Shown: piece by piece, positions 12,053 through 24,593 of the stretch
How the letters are laid out: each line of letters opens with the position of its first letter
Position numbering within the stretch: the stretch's first letter is position 1
Source of the DNA: Leptodactylus fallax
Taxonomy: Eukaryota > Chordata > Amphibia > Anura > Leptodactylidae
Assembly: GCA_947044405.1 (NCBI GenBank)
Contig: CAMRHE010000017.1
Coordinates: 11,929,001-11,993,000, forward strand
Reading direction: 5' to 3'
Length of the DNA: 64,000 nucleotides
Program-made: the position numbers and the translations under genes
Notes under the pieces: generated by a model
Databases searched by the model: none
Seen by the model: only the letters and a program-made list of their open reading frames with translations
Told to the model about the DNA's origin: nothing

Positions 12053-12494
12053 CGGGTACTCTCACTTTATGTAGGGTGTAGTAGGATGCAGAATAACTGA
12101 TCGCTGGGAGTCTGACTGCCGGGGACCCTCAGTGATCACAAATGACCCAGTCCCCTGTGGGAAGAATAGTCCGCTTGTATAACCACCACCTCAGTAGCCA
12201 CGCATGCGCACCACTATATCACTCACACAGAGAAATGCCTCTTTACGCTCTTATCAGGCTGTTTTTCTGTTCTCCTAAACTGACTTTCACTCTGAAACTC
12301 ACTGATCTATCCATCTTGAGACCATCTGTAGGTCACATGACATGTCTATGGAAGAGGAGGAAAAGCTTAGTCTGGTGCTGGAGCCAACTGAGGCTTTCTA
12401 ACACAATCAAAACACTTTACTCACATCAGTACATGTCAGTACTTCTCTATATATGTCCTGCAGGGTCCTGGGGTATATGAGAGTGAGAGACTGT

Positions 12495-12655
12495 TATAGA
12501 GCAGATTCACGAAAATTGACGTGGTTGGCGCAGAAAAAGAAAAAGTCTCAATGTTTTTGAGCAAACAACGATCTGTGCAAAAAAATTGTGACTTATTTTT
12601 ATGCCTTGCAGGCCAGATAACTGACTTACAAAACAGAATAAATCTGCCCCTGTGA
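12495..12655. repeat. Family E repeat
   Basis: It shares gcagattcacgaaaattgac, tgtgcaaaaaaattgtgac, ccttgcaggccagataactg and aaatctgcccc with the other family E copies. Confidence 0.55.
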
Positions 12656-12661
12656 GTGGTC

Positions 12662-12840
12662 AGATTGTTACAAACTCTAGCAAGCTGTGATGGAACAAGG
12701 CAGCAAGTGCTCAATATCCTTGCAGCGCCACCAAAGGAAAAATGAAGTATTACATAGTTCTCAGTGAAACCAGTGCACTGCTGGTGTAATGCGGCATACA
12801 CTGGGTCCTCCAGTGTGAAAGAGATCCTCGTAGCCATCAT
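12662..12840 (-). repeat. Family F repeat, inverted
   Basis: Read on the minus strand, actatgtaatacttcatt, a ggtggcgctgcaag block and gcacttgctgcc match the plus-strand copies at 28225-28405 and, less well, 26395-26560. Confidence 0.65.
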
Positions 12841-14600
12841 CTTCCTTGACTAAAGATATCGAAATGGCGACCCCATTCTATTATCGGAGCATATTCTAAG
12901 CCAGACAACCCCTTTAATAATACAAGAACTGTCCTTTAAGATATCTACACCAACTATTATATATATAGGATGATTTATCTGCTCTTTATTCATATAAATT
13001 CTGCTGCTTGCTCGACCAGGAACGCTGGATTTTCTCAAGTCATGAACAAGATACTGTCAAGACGCTCTTTAAGACTGAGACGTATCCCTCTTAGCAGAAA
13101 GTCAATACTCTGAATCCTAACATGACACTGTAATTGCTTGTCTTAAGAAAGAGCTCTCTTGAAACAAAATGCTGCAAAATTACATAAATCCGATGCCGCT
13201 AAAGCCTAGAATTTGCTTGTAATCCCCAGGTCGCTGCCGGCGATCACATATGGTGCTGTCCTATATAAGATGCAATGGACATTACATACGGTTCTTAGTG
13301 AAAGATGGCTGATACAACAGAGGAATAGACATACATTAATTCCTGAGCATATTCTGTCACCACTTCCCAAAGTTGAATAGAGCATGGCTGCAATACCGGG
13401 CACAGCCACTGGACAAGAGTGGCGCTGTTCCCTAAAAATCTGTCTCATAACAAACTGAGCAGCTGTGTGAGCGTGACACAAGACCGAGACAGATTCACTG
13501 CATGAAACAACAAAGGTCTGTTCACACACTGTAAATTCTGTTGCAGAAATTCATATGCTTGCTGCCAAGACAACCCCATTCAGATGGAACAGATTTTTAG
13601 TTCGTATACATTTCTGCAACATGTGAACGAACCCTAAGCGGCCATGTACGTGACCATGTTCCATCCAAGAAACATGCTCCACGTGTGGGCTTTATTTCAT
13701 GGACTGAACTCGGCTGTGTGCATAGGAATCACTGCGAGGTCCAAATCAGGTCCATGTTTCCTGGAAATAACCCGCTTGTGTGTATGGTTGCTAAGGGTTC
13801 ATACAGGTCAGATAATTCCACAGCAAACGGAATTAAGAATCCAAGAGGAATTCTGAATGTGTGGGGCGGATTTGCTTCTGCGGTGGATTTTGGGGCGGAT
13901 TTGTCTCTGCGGTTTTAAATAGTTAACCCTCAGCCTAACCAAATCCCATAGCAATGTGTTCCTGGTCCCTCTATCCTGACCACCACTGATGATACGTTGC
14001 ATTTGATTGGCTGCCGGGGGGACGCGCTCTGTCTTTGTCTGTTTTGATGGATACAAAAACAGACACATACATCCATAGACTTTAATGGGGTTTAAACCAG
14101 TCATGTGATGACCATGTGCCTAAGACACCAACACGTTAATTTTCAACAAATGAAAGGTCCAAGAAAAATAGAACTGTTGGGTGAATAAGGCCTAAGGGTT
14201 CCCATTCAGTGACTGGAAGCAGAAAAAAATAGAAGTGAGTGGTAGGCCTCAAAAAAATCTTATAAGAAAAGCAAAAAGTTTCAAATAGAAAGTACTGTGA
14301 AGAGTAGGAAATCGGTGCCGTATATAAGAGCTTGAGGAAGCTGAGCCAAAATTGCTTACAGTGCCCTAATATACAGTGAATCTTCCAGGCAGAACTTCCA
14401 GAGTGATTCAAGGAAGCCGCTAGGAACACAATGTATAATATAGGACTTTATTAGAAGATTCCGCTCCCATTTATCAAGCTACTTGTAGTCGTTGTAATAG
14501 AAGTTTGTTCTTGGTTTGGGTCTTCGTAAAGCGGGACAGACGGGTGAAGCGAGGAGAACGCGGGGAGTGAGGAATGATGAACACGCCGGCTCTGTCATTG
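12841..14600. other. Non-coding with decayed repeat fragments
   Basis: It includes a terminus-like acaacccctttaa at about 12905, a family A-like block at 13310-13440 (gcaataccgggcacagccac) and a block ending gtgaacgaaccctaag at about 13620, shared with family G copies. No gene recognised. Confidence 0.4.
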
Positions 14601-15396
14601 AAGGCTCTATATTAAAAGAAAAGAAATGGCTCTCTGGCTCATGACTCTTCCATATGGGGCATAGATCATCTCCGAGGACTGAGAGACAAAGAGAATATAA
14701 ATTTGCTCGAGGAAATTTGTCAGACTACGAGATGAACACAATGAATTCCATGTTTCTAAAGCAGTTCACAGCAAGTGTTGATTCGTCGCAAGTTACAGTT
14801 TGTCATTTTCCGGGAGCCACTCAAAACCATTCCAATGTATGAGCTACACGGGGGTCTCCGGCGGTGGGAGGGGGTAAAAAAGAAGAAAGCTCTAGCAGAG
14901 CGACTGCCGTTTAACCCAGTGTTGGCCACTACCTGGTATCGTGCCTTTAGGCTATTGCTACATGACGCCATGGCCGTGAATCTAAAGATTGCCATACTAC
15001 CCTGTGACTCCGTACTGCATTGCGACTCCGAGGACTAGGACTTCTAGTCGAAAAAAGATCGAGCACGGTTTGCTTGACCATAGGTTTTATTACAGTAAGG
15101 TGACCAGATGTTTTAGGCCAGGCATTGTTGTGGACATGCTCTGACACTGTGCTAGGAGAGGGAGGAGGGAGAAGAAGCTGCACAGTCTCTCTTACCAATT
15201 TTCAATGGTTTGATCCTTTAATCTTACTTGAACCTTGTATCAGAGGTATTCACTCACCTTTCATTGGTCCCTTGCCTTCAGATATTGACTGCTGACCCTG
15301 CACCTAAAGAAAAGTGATCTCTACAAAACAGGAATTGTCAGCCTATTGTGAGATATTCATGTGCATATTCAATAGGGTACTTTGCCTTCCCTAACT
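14601..15396. other. Non-coding, unclassified
   Basis: No repeat or gene recognised. Overlapping open frames of 62-87 codons on both strands at 14654-15198 show no domain and are judged to be chance. Confidence 0.35.
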
Positions 15397-15399
15397 TAA

Positions 15400-15990
15400 A
15401 GGGGTTCTCCAGGGAGCCTGTGGATACTTACTTCCTCCAGGGCTTTTAAGCAGTGACCCCTGGGCTGGTTCTGACCCCAGGTCAACCTGGCCCCCAAGTT
15501 GCTCTACCTCCTCCCCATCTTCTCAGGTGTTCACAGTTACATGTGTTATGGAATGGTTTTACTATAGTCTGCAATACGGAGATGTTTTTGTGTACAATTA
15601 AACCCACCACACTTGTGTACATGTAGTCTAATAGTAGAATAGTGCTCTGTCCCTTAAAAGGATTTATAAAGGATTGTTAAAGGGGATGTCCAGGAAAAAT
15701 AAAATTTCAAACAGGCTTCGAATGGGTGTCTCCAGATCTGGCGCTGATCTCTACTTCCTGGTACAAACAGGAAGTGCCTGCCTAGTCAGACACTGCTGGC
15801 AGTGGTGACTCATCTCAGCCTGTGATTGGCTGAGCAGGTATTTGAGACTAAGTAAGTGCTGAAACGGGAGTGGCACGGATATGTGATATGAATGTGTCAT
15901 TCGATGTGCATAGTAAAGTGCTCCAAGTAGGTAGGCCATGAAGCAAACAGTAGCCAATGGGCTAGTCCCATGTAAGTAGAGGGAACTTAC
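15400..15990. repeat. Two decayed TTAA-MITE ends
   Basis: ttaaaggggttctccaggga at about 15397 and ttaaaggggatgtccagg at about 15677 are left ends of the TTAA MITE family. Matching right ends were not found, so both are truncated. Confidence 0.5.
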
Positions 15991-17188
15991 TACCACCAGG
16001 GTGGGTGAAATATTGGAATGGTTAATTTTTACTATTACATTGTGATTTCTAGGCCTCCATTAGCCTTGTACTGACAATGGGCGCCCGCCACTTTATTTCC
16101 TTTAAGCGTCCCATCCAATGTTCATTTACAGCCACATCCACTTAGCGTCGGGATTGTGTGCGGCGTCTGCTAATTGAATGGATCTATTTGTCGACCTGAC
16201 GTCCCCGTCAGTCGTGGCATTGGACGCGGTGACAGGTAGCCCTTGTCTTCCTGCCCGCTACCACCAGTTAAGTGTCAATATAAATGCGGGTAATAATGGC
16301 CGGGTACTTTCTGCACCCCTCATCTAAATGCATCGTCTGAATTGTCCTAAATCTGTTGCACAGTTTCCTTCAAAGCAAATGTCTTGTGAAATAATGAAAG
16401 CAGGTAATTTGTCAGATGCAGGCGCCGCGGTGCTCCCCACAGAGAATAATCTCTTTCTTGGATTACAGAAAATGGAATGTATTTCTCTCCCTCTGAATGT
16501 GCTTTGTAAAATGTAGGTTTTCTTCCACTGAATAGATGAAAAGCTCCTGACGTGCGGATATGATAGGGAGCACAATAGGACGGGTGCCCTTTCAATGGCT
16601 CGATGGTTGTCGTAGTCAGGTGAGGTTTACATTAAAGGCCCGGGAATTGATTAACCTCTGACACAGACAACATATAGGGCCAAATAACAGCGAGCAAGAA
16701 CTTTCCCCACTTTTACAGGACTAGACTTCCCCAAACACTTTGTAGTCTATGAAGCCGGTGAAAGATGAACTCTCTGCCCCCCCGACATGTTTGTTTCAGT
16801 GAATACTAATGTAGAAGCATTTTTTCTTAGGATGTTACATTGTGTCGTTCCTCTGTTACTCCTCCTGTTAGTGTATGAAGAAATTGACGTCTTGACGTTA
16901 CCATTTCTAGTTTTTAATATTCAGGACACAAAGATGAACCTTCCCTTTAAGGCCTTGTCTTCACTCTCCTGACATCTGTTTTTGTAAATACTCACATTAT
17001 CCATAATATATCAATTCTGGAGCATCTATTCTTAGAACTCGGATGTATTGTTCCTCTGTTATTCCTCTTAGAGATTTAGGAAACAACTGGGCTCCACAGG
17101 GTGCGTCTCTGACAGTGTCCAATCAGTGCTGACTGCAGAGACATGGTAATACCCAGCTGTCAATTTAATTCATAAATTTCCAAGAAGA
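15991..17188. other. Non-coding; single-copy block then old repeat
   Basis: 16080-16600 shows no repeat likeness and may be single copy. 16790-17185 contains blocks (gttcctctgttactcctcc; ccttccctttaaggcc) shared with the diverged repeat at 3840-4085 and the end of the MITE at 2984-3451. No exon recognised. Confidence 0.35.
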
Positions 17189-17195
17189 ATATATA

Positions 17196-17234
<39 letters not shown>
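17189..17234. repeat. (AT)n microsatellite, left flank of Tc1 copy 1
   Basis: An almost uninterrupted AT dinucleotide run ends exactly at the Tc1 insertion; it continues at 18825-18838 on the other side. Confidence 0.95.
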
Positions 17235-17237
<3 letters not shown>

Positions 17238-18824
17238 TACAGACCAAAAGTTTGGACACACCTTCTCATTCCAAGAGTTTTCTGTATTTTCATGACTATA
17301 AAAATTGTAGATTCACACTGAAGGCATCAAAACTATGAATTAACACATGTGGAATTATATACTTAACAAAAAAGTGTGAAACAACTGAAACTATGTCTTA
17401 CATTCTAGGTTCTTCAAAGTAGCCACCTTTTGCTTTGATTACTGCTTTGCACACTCTTGGCATTCTCTTGATGAGCTTCAAGAGGTAGTCACCTGAAATG
17501 GTTTTCACTTCACAGGTGTGCCCTGTCAGGTTTAATAAGTGGGATTTCTTGCCTTATAAATGGGGTTGGGGCCATCAGTTGTGTTGTTCAGAAGTCAGGT
17601 GGATACACAGCTGATAGTCCTACTGAATGGAGAGTTAGAGTTTGTATTATGGCAAGAAAAAAGCAGCTAAGTAAATTTAAGAAATGAAGGTCAGTCAGTC
17701 CGAAAAATTGGGAAAACTTTGAAAGTGTCCCCAATTGCAGTGGCCAAAACCATCAAGCGCTACAAAGAAACTGGCTCACATGAGGACCGCCCCAGGAAAG
17801 GAAGACCAAGAGTCACCTCTGCTGCGGAGGATAAGTTCATTCGAGTCACCAGCCTCAGAAATCGCAGGTTAACAGCAGCTCAGATTAGAGACCAGGTCAA
17901 TGCCACACAGAGTTCTAGCAGCAGACACATCTCTACAACAACTGTTAAGAGGATACTGTGTGCAGCAGGCCTTCATGGTAAAATAGCTGCTAGGAAACCA
18001 CTGCTAAGGACAGGCAACAAGCAGAAGAAGAACACAAGGAATGGACATTAGACCTGTGGAAATCTGTGCTTTGGTCTGATGAGTCCAAATTTGAGATCTT
18101 TGGTTTCAACCACCGTGTCTTTGTGCGACGCAGAAAAGGTGAACGAATGGACGCTACATGCCTGGTTCCCACCGTGAAGCATGGAGGAGGAGGTGTGATG
18201 GTGTGGGGGTGCTTTGCTGGTGACACTGTTGGGGATTTATTCAAAATTGAAGGAATACTGAACCAGCATGGTTACCACAGCATCTTGCAGCGGCATGCTA
18301 TTCCATCCGGTTTGCGTTTAGTTGGACCATCATTTATTTTTCAAAAGGACAATGACCCCAAACACACCTCCAGACTGTGTAAGGGCTATTTGACCAAGAA
18401 GGAGCGTGATGGGTGCTACGCCAGATGACCTGGCCTCCACAGTCACCAGACCTGAACCCAATCCAGATGGTTTGGGGTGAGCTGGACCGCAGAGTGAAGG
18501 CAAAAGGGCCATCAAGTGCTAAGCATCTCTGGGAACTCCTTCAAGACTGTTGGAAGACCATTTCAGGTGACTACCTCTTGAAGCTCATCAAAAGAATGCC
18601 AAGAGTGTGCAAAGCAGTAATCAAAGCAAAAGGTGGCTACTTTGAAGAACCTAGAATATAAGACATATTTTCAGTTGTTTCACACTTTTTTGTTAAGTAT
18701 ATAATTCCACTTGTGTTAATTCATAGTTTTGATGCCTTCAGTTCGAATCTACAATTTTTATAGTCATGAAAATACAGAAAACTCTTGGAATGAGAAGGTG
18801 TGTCCAAACTTTTGGTCTGTACTG
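17235..18824 (+). mobile_element. Tc1/mariner element, copy 1, 1,590 bp, full length but inactive
   Basis: The ends are cagtacagaccaaaag and its reverse complement, flanked by TA at 17233-17234 and 18825-18826. The inverted repeats are unusually long, about 267 bp each (17235-17501 and 18558-18824), nearly identical and without net length change. The right repeat runs into the transposase gene, so the left repeat carries an antisense copy of its last ~34 codons. The insertion target was an (AT)n microsatellite. The transposase is frameshifted. The highly similar arms suggest a fairly young copy or one kept similar by gene conversion. Confidence 0.96.
17649..18661 (+). pseudogene. Tc1 transposase pseudogene (copy 1)
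   Basis: The DD34E-type Tc1 transposase starts MARKKQLSK at 17649 and is broken within the first ~15 codons. Frame 1 carries the helix-turn-helix region (VSPIAVAKTIKRYKETGS and the GRPR-type AT hook, 17719-18051). A shift near 18050 leads to frame 3 with the first catalytic Asp in LWSDESKFEIFG, the GGGGVMVWGCF motif and the second Asp in FQKDNDPKHTS (18066-18428). A further shift near 18415 restores frame 2 with PPQSPDLNPIQMVWGE, ending at TAA 18659-18661. Besides the shifts, the usual catalytic Glu of the DLNPIE motif reads Gln, so the enzyme would be dead even if in frame. Family-typical full length is about 340 residues. Confidence 0.95.
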
Positions 18825-18839
18825 TATATATATATATAT

Positions 18840-19780
18840 TTTTTTTTTTTAAAGTATCATATCCTGCAATTTTTTACTCTGGCCACTAAACCTAATATTA
18901 GACAGATACTTGCCAGTTCTGTAGGATTTTCTTTGCCGCAGTCACTTCATTTACATCACAGACAGGGTTACAATATAAGAGAACACCTCTATAGCCAACA
19001 CCCCTGATCCAACATCACACCCACGACTGACAATAAGATGATGTCGCAGCTTTTCTCCTCCCATACACCTCAATGAGTCGGCCCCAGTCTATTATCAACT
19101 ATGATGTAAAGCAGATCACTATATGCTGTTAACAGAGTAGAAGAGAAGCTTAAGCAAAATGGTCTAGAACAAATTTTAGTTTGTGAACCCCTCTATGGTC
19201 CCTGCAGCACCTCTTTGCTGTACTCAGCGTTTGTTATCCAGGTTTTTCCCGATATAATTTAGTAGGTAAAGCATTTATTCCTCTGTTCAAGCTTTGTGCA
19301 TCTCAAAAACTGCTCAGCCAGATTTGCTTGGCCACTGGGGACGGGCCTGGAGCTGCAGTCACTAAGACGCTGCCAAAAACTCTTTTGACTAATGACTGCA
19401 GCCAAGACTTAGAGTTAGTGGGGGACGGCGCTGGGGGAGGAGAACACGCAGAAGCTGGACGTGAGGACGGGCCGCTGCGGTCTACAGGTTTTACGTCAAT
19501 TAAGTAACTTGATTTAAGAAGATACTAATTACCTTCCCGGGAGGGTTGTGGCTTCTCCACATGTTTTTAGATTGCACCAGGCCGGCCGGGTAGAGCTGCA
19601 AACTGTAATTTGGAAATGGCTGGATGACGGCAGCCAATGTGTAAGATCTCACAGCCAGCCGCTCCAGGAAAGTCGCCTGCAAGGATCCAACATGTCCGAG
19701 TCCCTATATCTATAGCTTACGGCATGCAGATATATTGCCCCCTATGCATAAACCGAAGGGAGCAAATTTTTTTTTGGGCT
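18840..19780. other. Non-coding, mostly single-copy
   Basis: A T tract at 18839-18852 is followed by unclassified sequence. 19320-19690 has no repeat likeness. No exon recognised. Confidence 0.35.
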
Positions 19781-20225
19781 AAACCAATATGTACCATATC
19801 TTAGCAACTGGAATTTTTAAGACACTCTCTAATATACTATATGCATCAATTATATACTCACCATGTATAGTAGAAGGGCTATATGTAGGCACACAGGGTC
19901 CCTGTAGCCCTGTACTAAGTGTCATGGGTAGATGTTGTTATACAGATGTATAGGTCTCCATGGCAACAGACTACAAACTCTGTGTAGTCAGATCTGGGGA
20001 GTTATAGCTTCCTCCATCTGTCCCATGGAAGGGAGTATGACTGCAGGTTCAGACTACATAGGGTTTGGTTGCCTATATAGGAGTTGGTAACACCCAGTTG
20101 TCAATGACTTCATAAATATTCAGGAGGAATAACGGAGGAACACAACATATGGTTAAGTGAAAAGATGCACCAGAAGGGTTAATGTAAGCATTTACAAAAA
20201 CAGACATTTTAGGAGAGGCGACAGA
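19780..20225. repeat. Diverged fold-back repeat related to 2984-3451
   Basis: ggtctccatggcaacagacta at about 19952 and the tagtcagatctgg and catctgtcccatgga pieces match the inner arms of the MITE at 2984-3451; cccagttgtcaatgacttcat matches 17150-17180. The ends are lost. Confidence 0.5.
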
Positions 20226-20240
20226 TCCTATTTAATTTAA

Positions 20241-20514
20241 AGGGGTTGTCCAGGATTTAGGTTTGTATGGCTTATCCTTAGGATGGGCCATGAATATCTG
20301 ATCGGTGGGGGGGCCAACAGGCGGGTCCTCACACTGATCAGCTACACAGGGCTGTTTCTGACACCCATACTGTAGTTGCATAGTCTGTATAGTGGCTGGA
20401 GCTGCTTCCGAACCAGTGTTGTCTATAGTATGGGTCTTGTAAGGGGCCCCATACCGCTGATCCGCCCCCAACGATCAGATAGGCCATAAAAACCTAAAAT
20501 CCTGGACAACCCCT
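20241..20514. mobile_element. Complete TTAA-flanked MITE, 274 bp (family A full-length)
   Basis: TTAA sits at 20237-20240 and 20515-20518. Inverted ends of about 45 bp (aggggttgtccaggattt; right end mirrors it) continue into the tatggcctatc and gatcggtgg blocks. This copy ties the dispersed family A repeat to TTAA insertion: the terminal arms are those of the aggggttgtcc MITEs and the centre has the family A gatcggtgggg and cagataggcc blocks. Confidence 0.88.
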
Positions 20515-20518
20515 TTAA

Positions 20519-21410
20519 TGTAAATCACGGCTGCCTAGACAGACTTCCCAATACTGTATTATTCTTTATTTTCACAGTTTACCACGTTCTATATTTGTAT
20601 TATCCTTTTAGGTTTTTTTACGTGTATTTTTCAGTTATTTATACCGTTATTACAGGTGAACTACCAAGTGCTCTTAGCGCGCCGCAGATTATATACTTCT
20701 AAAGAATTGAAAGCTAATAGATTAGAAACTGGAGCGGTATCACTCTCGCTACGCCGCTCAAGTAATTTCCCCCACTGACACTCCGCGTTACGTCTTGGCG
20801 AACATTTAACCTCCAGATCTGGACACCGCACTTTAGCATGGGCACATTTCTTACGGCAGCACGAGAGCGGTTACTCCAAGTGACAGTTTTCTAATTAATC
20901 TGTCAAGCATCAATCCATGAAGCTCCCGGACGGCTCCGGCCATGACTGACAAGGCAATCAGCTCCTTACTTAAAGCTTAAGTATCAGCCAAGGTTTGGCG
21001 GAACGCTGGAAAAACTATGTATCTGCATGGAGAAGTCAGCCTTATGTTACCGATCTGTATATACTGTGAGGGCGCACATGGAGGGGATGCTCAAAGTGTG
21101 ATAGAGGGGAAAAAGTCGATCAGAAAAGTTTTTGACATTTGTAAATAGAGATTTTGCCTATAACATTGGCTTTATAGGCCGCAATTATCGACTTTAAAGG
21201 TGAAGTCGGAGAAGTGACTGAATAGCTTGTTTCTTGGAGGAAAATAGGGTTAAATGGTCCCCGGAGAAGGACTTAACTGTGCGTGTCAGCGCCTTTATTA
21301 AAAGTTATAGGGGATAATTGTTTTGGCTTTTTTGTTTTTTGTTAACTAGGTCTATGGTAAAGAGGAAGACACAAAAATGGTGAAAACAATACAGTTAACT
21401 ATTAACCCTT
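20519..21410. other. Non-coding, apparently single-copy
   Basis: No repeats or exons recognised. A run of CG-containing sequence (cttagcgcgccgcagatt near 20674) is unusual for this AT-rich intron. Confidence 0.35.
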
Positions 21411-21414
21411 CTAT

Positions 21415-21625
21415 TTCTGAAAGTGTTCATAGCCTGAGGATAAGTGATCAATATCAGATTGGCGGCCGTCTGACACCCAGCACCTCCATTGATCACCTGA
21501 GTGAAGGGATTGCAGAGCTCCAGCAACAGGCACAGCTGCCCCCATTGTGAAGTGGCCATGAATGGTACTGCAGCTCTCTCCATATTGTTTGAATGGCATA
21601 CCATTCTGATCGTGAAGGTGCACAT
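21415..21625 (+). repeat. Family A repeat, diverged
   Basis: Shows gaggataagtgatcaatatc, gattggcggccgtctgacacc and tactgcagctc blocks of family A. Confidence 0.6.
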
Positions 21626-21629
21626 ACCC

Positions 21630-23030
21630 TAGCAGAGCTTCATGTGGATCATTAGAAATAAATGGGGGATGGAAGTGCTTGTGTGTTTGTGGAGTGGATA
21701 TTTACTCAGAGGATATGGGAATGAATCATCCAGGGGTCTAGTCATCCTGATCTACATGAGGATTTCAGCATGCGACTTAATTTTGTGACCCGCCAGGTCT
21801 GGAAGAAAAATTAATCCGCAACAAGTGATTCGCGAGCATTTCCACCAGAGAATAGATTCATCATCTTGCTCACAATTTAGAGATTTCAACGCATTAACAC
21901 CGCGCTCCGCACAGAACTGAATGTTGGCAAAATATTGGAGCTCCGAGGCGCAAAATCACAATTATCCAGCAAAGCGGCTGCAACTGGCAACGTATATATT
22001 CGTTTCATGAAAATCTGACGCCGCGTCTTCACTAATGCCATTTATTTTATTGCTATTTGGAGTGAAAGGGTCGGAAATGACCGCGTTGCTCAAATCGCTG
22101 GAAGGTCTGCTGAGGGAATCAAGACGTCTTATTGTGAAGGTCTCAAACGCCTCAATAATAACTAAAAGAGAATGAAGATAACCGTATAGATAACTGAGAT
22201 TGCATCTGTGGGAATCGTACTGAGCGAGAAACTGAAATGAGTTAGACGGAGGGATTCTGAATAGTTTTTGCCCCCTTTTTACAAACCATACCCTAATTTT
22301 CTGACTACACCCCCGTCACACGCACGGTACCGCCCCCGATGATCCCTTTGCCATTGACAGTAAACGCACATGATGTGCCTCAGTCTGGGAAGTTTTTGCA
22401 GCGCCTAGGAGATTTGCACCCAATTCTGAGGGTCTCATTTTTTCAAGGGGCGTCTGGATGTTCCTGGCGATTTGGCAAAAAAAAAAAAAAAAAGAATATA
22501 AGGGTATGTATATGGCTGCCTCAAGTGTGTGTACATGGCAAGTCTGCTTTAAAAACATGGCTGCGTTCTGTTCACGGGTTGCCGGTATGACCACTATACT
22601 CCAATGAAGTGAATGTGGCTGAACTGCAATACCAGGACCAACCTGTTTACAGGCATGGTGCTGTTTACGGAAGGAAGTGGGTAGGTTTTTTTTTTTTTAA
22701 TCCTTGAAGATCATTCCCCTACTCTACCCAAAAAAGAGAACTTATGCTGACCAAACATCATGACTGTTGTTTAAGCTGTGGGGTCCAGTAGACATTTACC
22801 TTTCTGAAGAATGGCCACTTTGGATTGCACAACAGGAGTATTAGGGTCCCTGTCCTCCCGATACCTCTCCCCTATGTGATCCCAACCTATCTGGAATGAA
22901 TCCCATTTGGAAATCCAAAGTGGTCGGTGTCGCTGGGGTCACCTAACCATCTGGCATTTCACATATCATGAAGAGGAACCGTAAATTTTTGTTTGGAATA
23001 CAAATTCTAAAAAGCAGTTGATCGGCTAGG
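21630..23030. other. Non-coding; single-copy part and decayed repeats
   Basis: 21740-22260 looks single copy. An A tract at 22478-22494 and a family A remnant at 22575-22660 (tgcaataccaggacc) follow. No exon recognised. Confidence 0.35.
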
Positions 23031-23035
23031 AAGTC

Positions 23036-23310
23036 TAGCAACTCGTAACAAAGAGTCATTGGTGTAACGATAAGGATTGCAGGTCCAAGAAACCGGGGGG
23101 GGGGGGCGCCCACAGGTCACCCTCACCACACTATGGCTGATTAAACTTCTTTGATCTCTTTTCTGATTTCCTTTGATGGTTAGTAGTCTGCTCTCTGGTG
23201 CACTGGAGTGAAAAGATCTATGATACACAGCCTTCCACTGACAGAAAGGAGACAACCTTTTAGTCTGCCACAACTAGCAGATACTCAAGGAGGGATTCTG
23301 TGGAGGGAGG
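23036..23310 (+). repeat. Family I repeat, copy 1
   Basis: cgcccacaggtcaccctcac, tctggtgcactggagtgaaa and gatacacagccttccactg, then caaggagggattctgtgga, are shared in the same order and spacing with 59640-59925. Class unknown; no inverted ends seen. Confidence 0.7.
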
Positions 23311-23559
23311 ATGTGGGAGAAAAGGGGGCATGATTAGTATGTGGGGGGCATTGACAGGTTGGGAATGATGGGAGGCTTGTGTGCACAGACAAGTTGTGAA
23401 CAAGTCTTTATGGTGATCTGGGCCCATATAGAGAAGGAAAGGGAAATGCCAATACAGCTAAAATATATGAGTGGGACTTGGCTGACGGTTGTGATAGAGA
23501 CGCTGTACAGGGGGGTCCAAGCTGACTTTTTTTGCATCATGGTGCTAATATAGTACCTA

Positions 23560-23835
23560 CAACTTTCCTTGGCAATATGACATGGCGTCTAGGGCATGGT
23601 TAAGGGCACTTTTTTTTTTAAAGTCCACATTATTGTTCCATTAGGAGATGTCGCCCCCTCTGGGCCTATCCATGGAGCGGTGTCCCCAATGGTTTCTGAA
23701 TCATCACGATCCTACTTGTCTGTTACCCATTTATGTAACCAACATGGGCACACTTTGCTACCTGCTGCAAAGATGTTCTTTGTCTATTTTACAAACTTTG
23801 CAAATCAATAAAAATCTCTTAAAAAAAAAAAAAAT
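23560..23835 (+). mobile_element. Candidate 3' end of a poly(A) retrotransposon
   Basis: An AATAAA signal (in gcaaatcaataaaaatctc) is followed within 10 bp by a run of about 15 A. This is the layout of an L1-type LINE or retroposed transcript 3' end on the plus strand. No target duplication or coding remnant was found, so class and left limit are uncertain. Confidence 0.4.
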
Positions 23836-24590
23836 CCTAGTACAGTGTGACTTTAGGTAACTTTTTACAAAATATCTTTATCTATAAATATATTCGTGTG
23901 TTGTTGAACATTTGCTCGGCTTTAAAGGATTGGCAATCTAGAACCAATCGGAATATTTCACACATTTAAAAAAAAAAAAAAAAATCCCCATTAAAGGCAA
24001 AGCAAAATAAAATACAGACACACAAAAACCAAAAAAACAAAAACAACCCAATTATTGCAAATTGCTTCCTAACGGAACCTAATATCTGGAAAAGGTGGCT
24101 TTATCTTCCCTGCACAACTATTTAATTTCTGTACGCAAAGCCGGCAGCACGTGACGGAGGCGGCTTGTTAAAAGCGTGATTAGTACAATAAAACATAATT
24201 AACAGTTTGTAGCACAACCTCCGGGAGACGGGTAAAGCATACAAATTATTGTGACAAACATAATCCGCATTAAATTGGCCTGCGCGAGGAATACTGAACA
24301 CAAATCTCGCTCGGTAACTGATGCCATCTGAGCCGCTTCAAAAACGTCAAACCGTCAGATAACTGTCCTCCTAAAAAGGATTCCTCTGGATCTGCCATAG
24401 TGATGAACATATGCCTCGTAGCCGCAGTCACCGCAAAGTAACGCCAATCAGCGACTGCTTCCCCCAAAGCTGGCCGGAGATGTAACAAAATATGTGATCC
24501 GGTTATTTTATTGATCAGCAGACAAACGTCTCAAAATAACTCCATGCCCCATAAACAAGTGCGAAGAACTATTTCTAAAAGGCTCTGCCG
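23836..24590. other. Non-coding, AT-rich then single-copy
   Basis: A tracts at 23967-23984 and an A/C-rich run to 24050 precede an apparently single-copy block (24100-24500). No exon recognised. Confidence 0.35.
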
Positions 24591-24593
24591 TAG

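Noticed and set aside
23645..23670. Second CTCF-like site (reverse of gccccctctgggcc)
   Set aside because: Several core positions are off and it lies in a likely retrotransposon tail; too weak to list.
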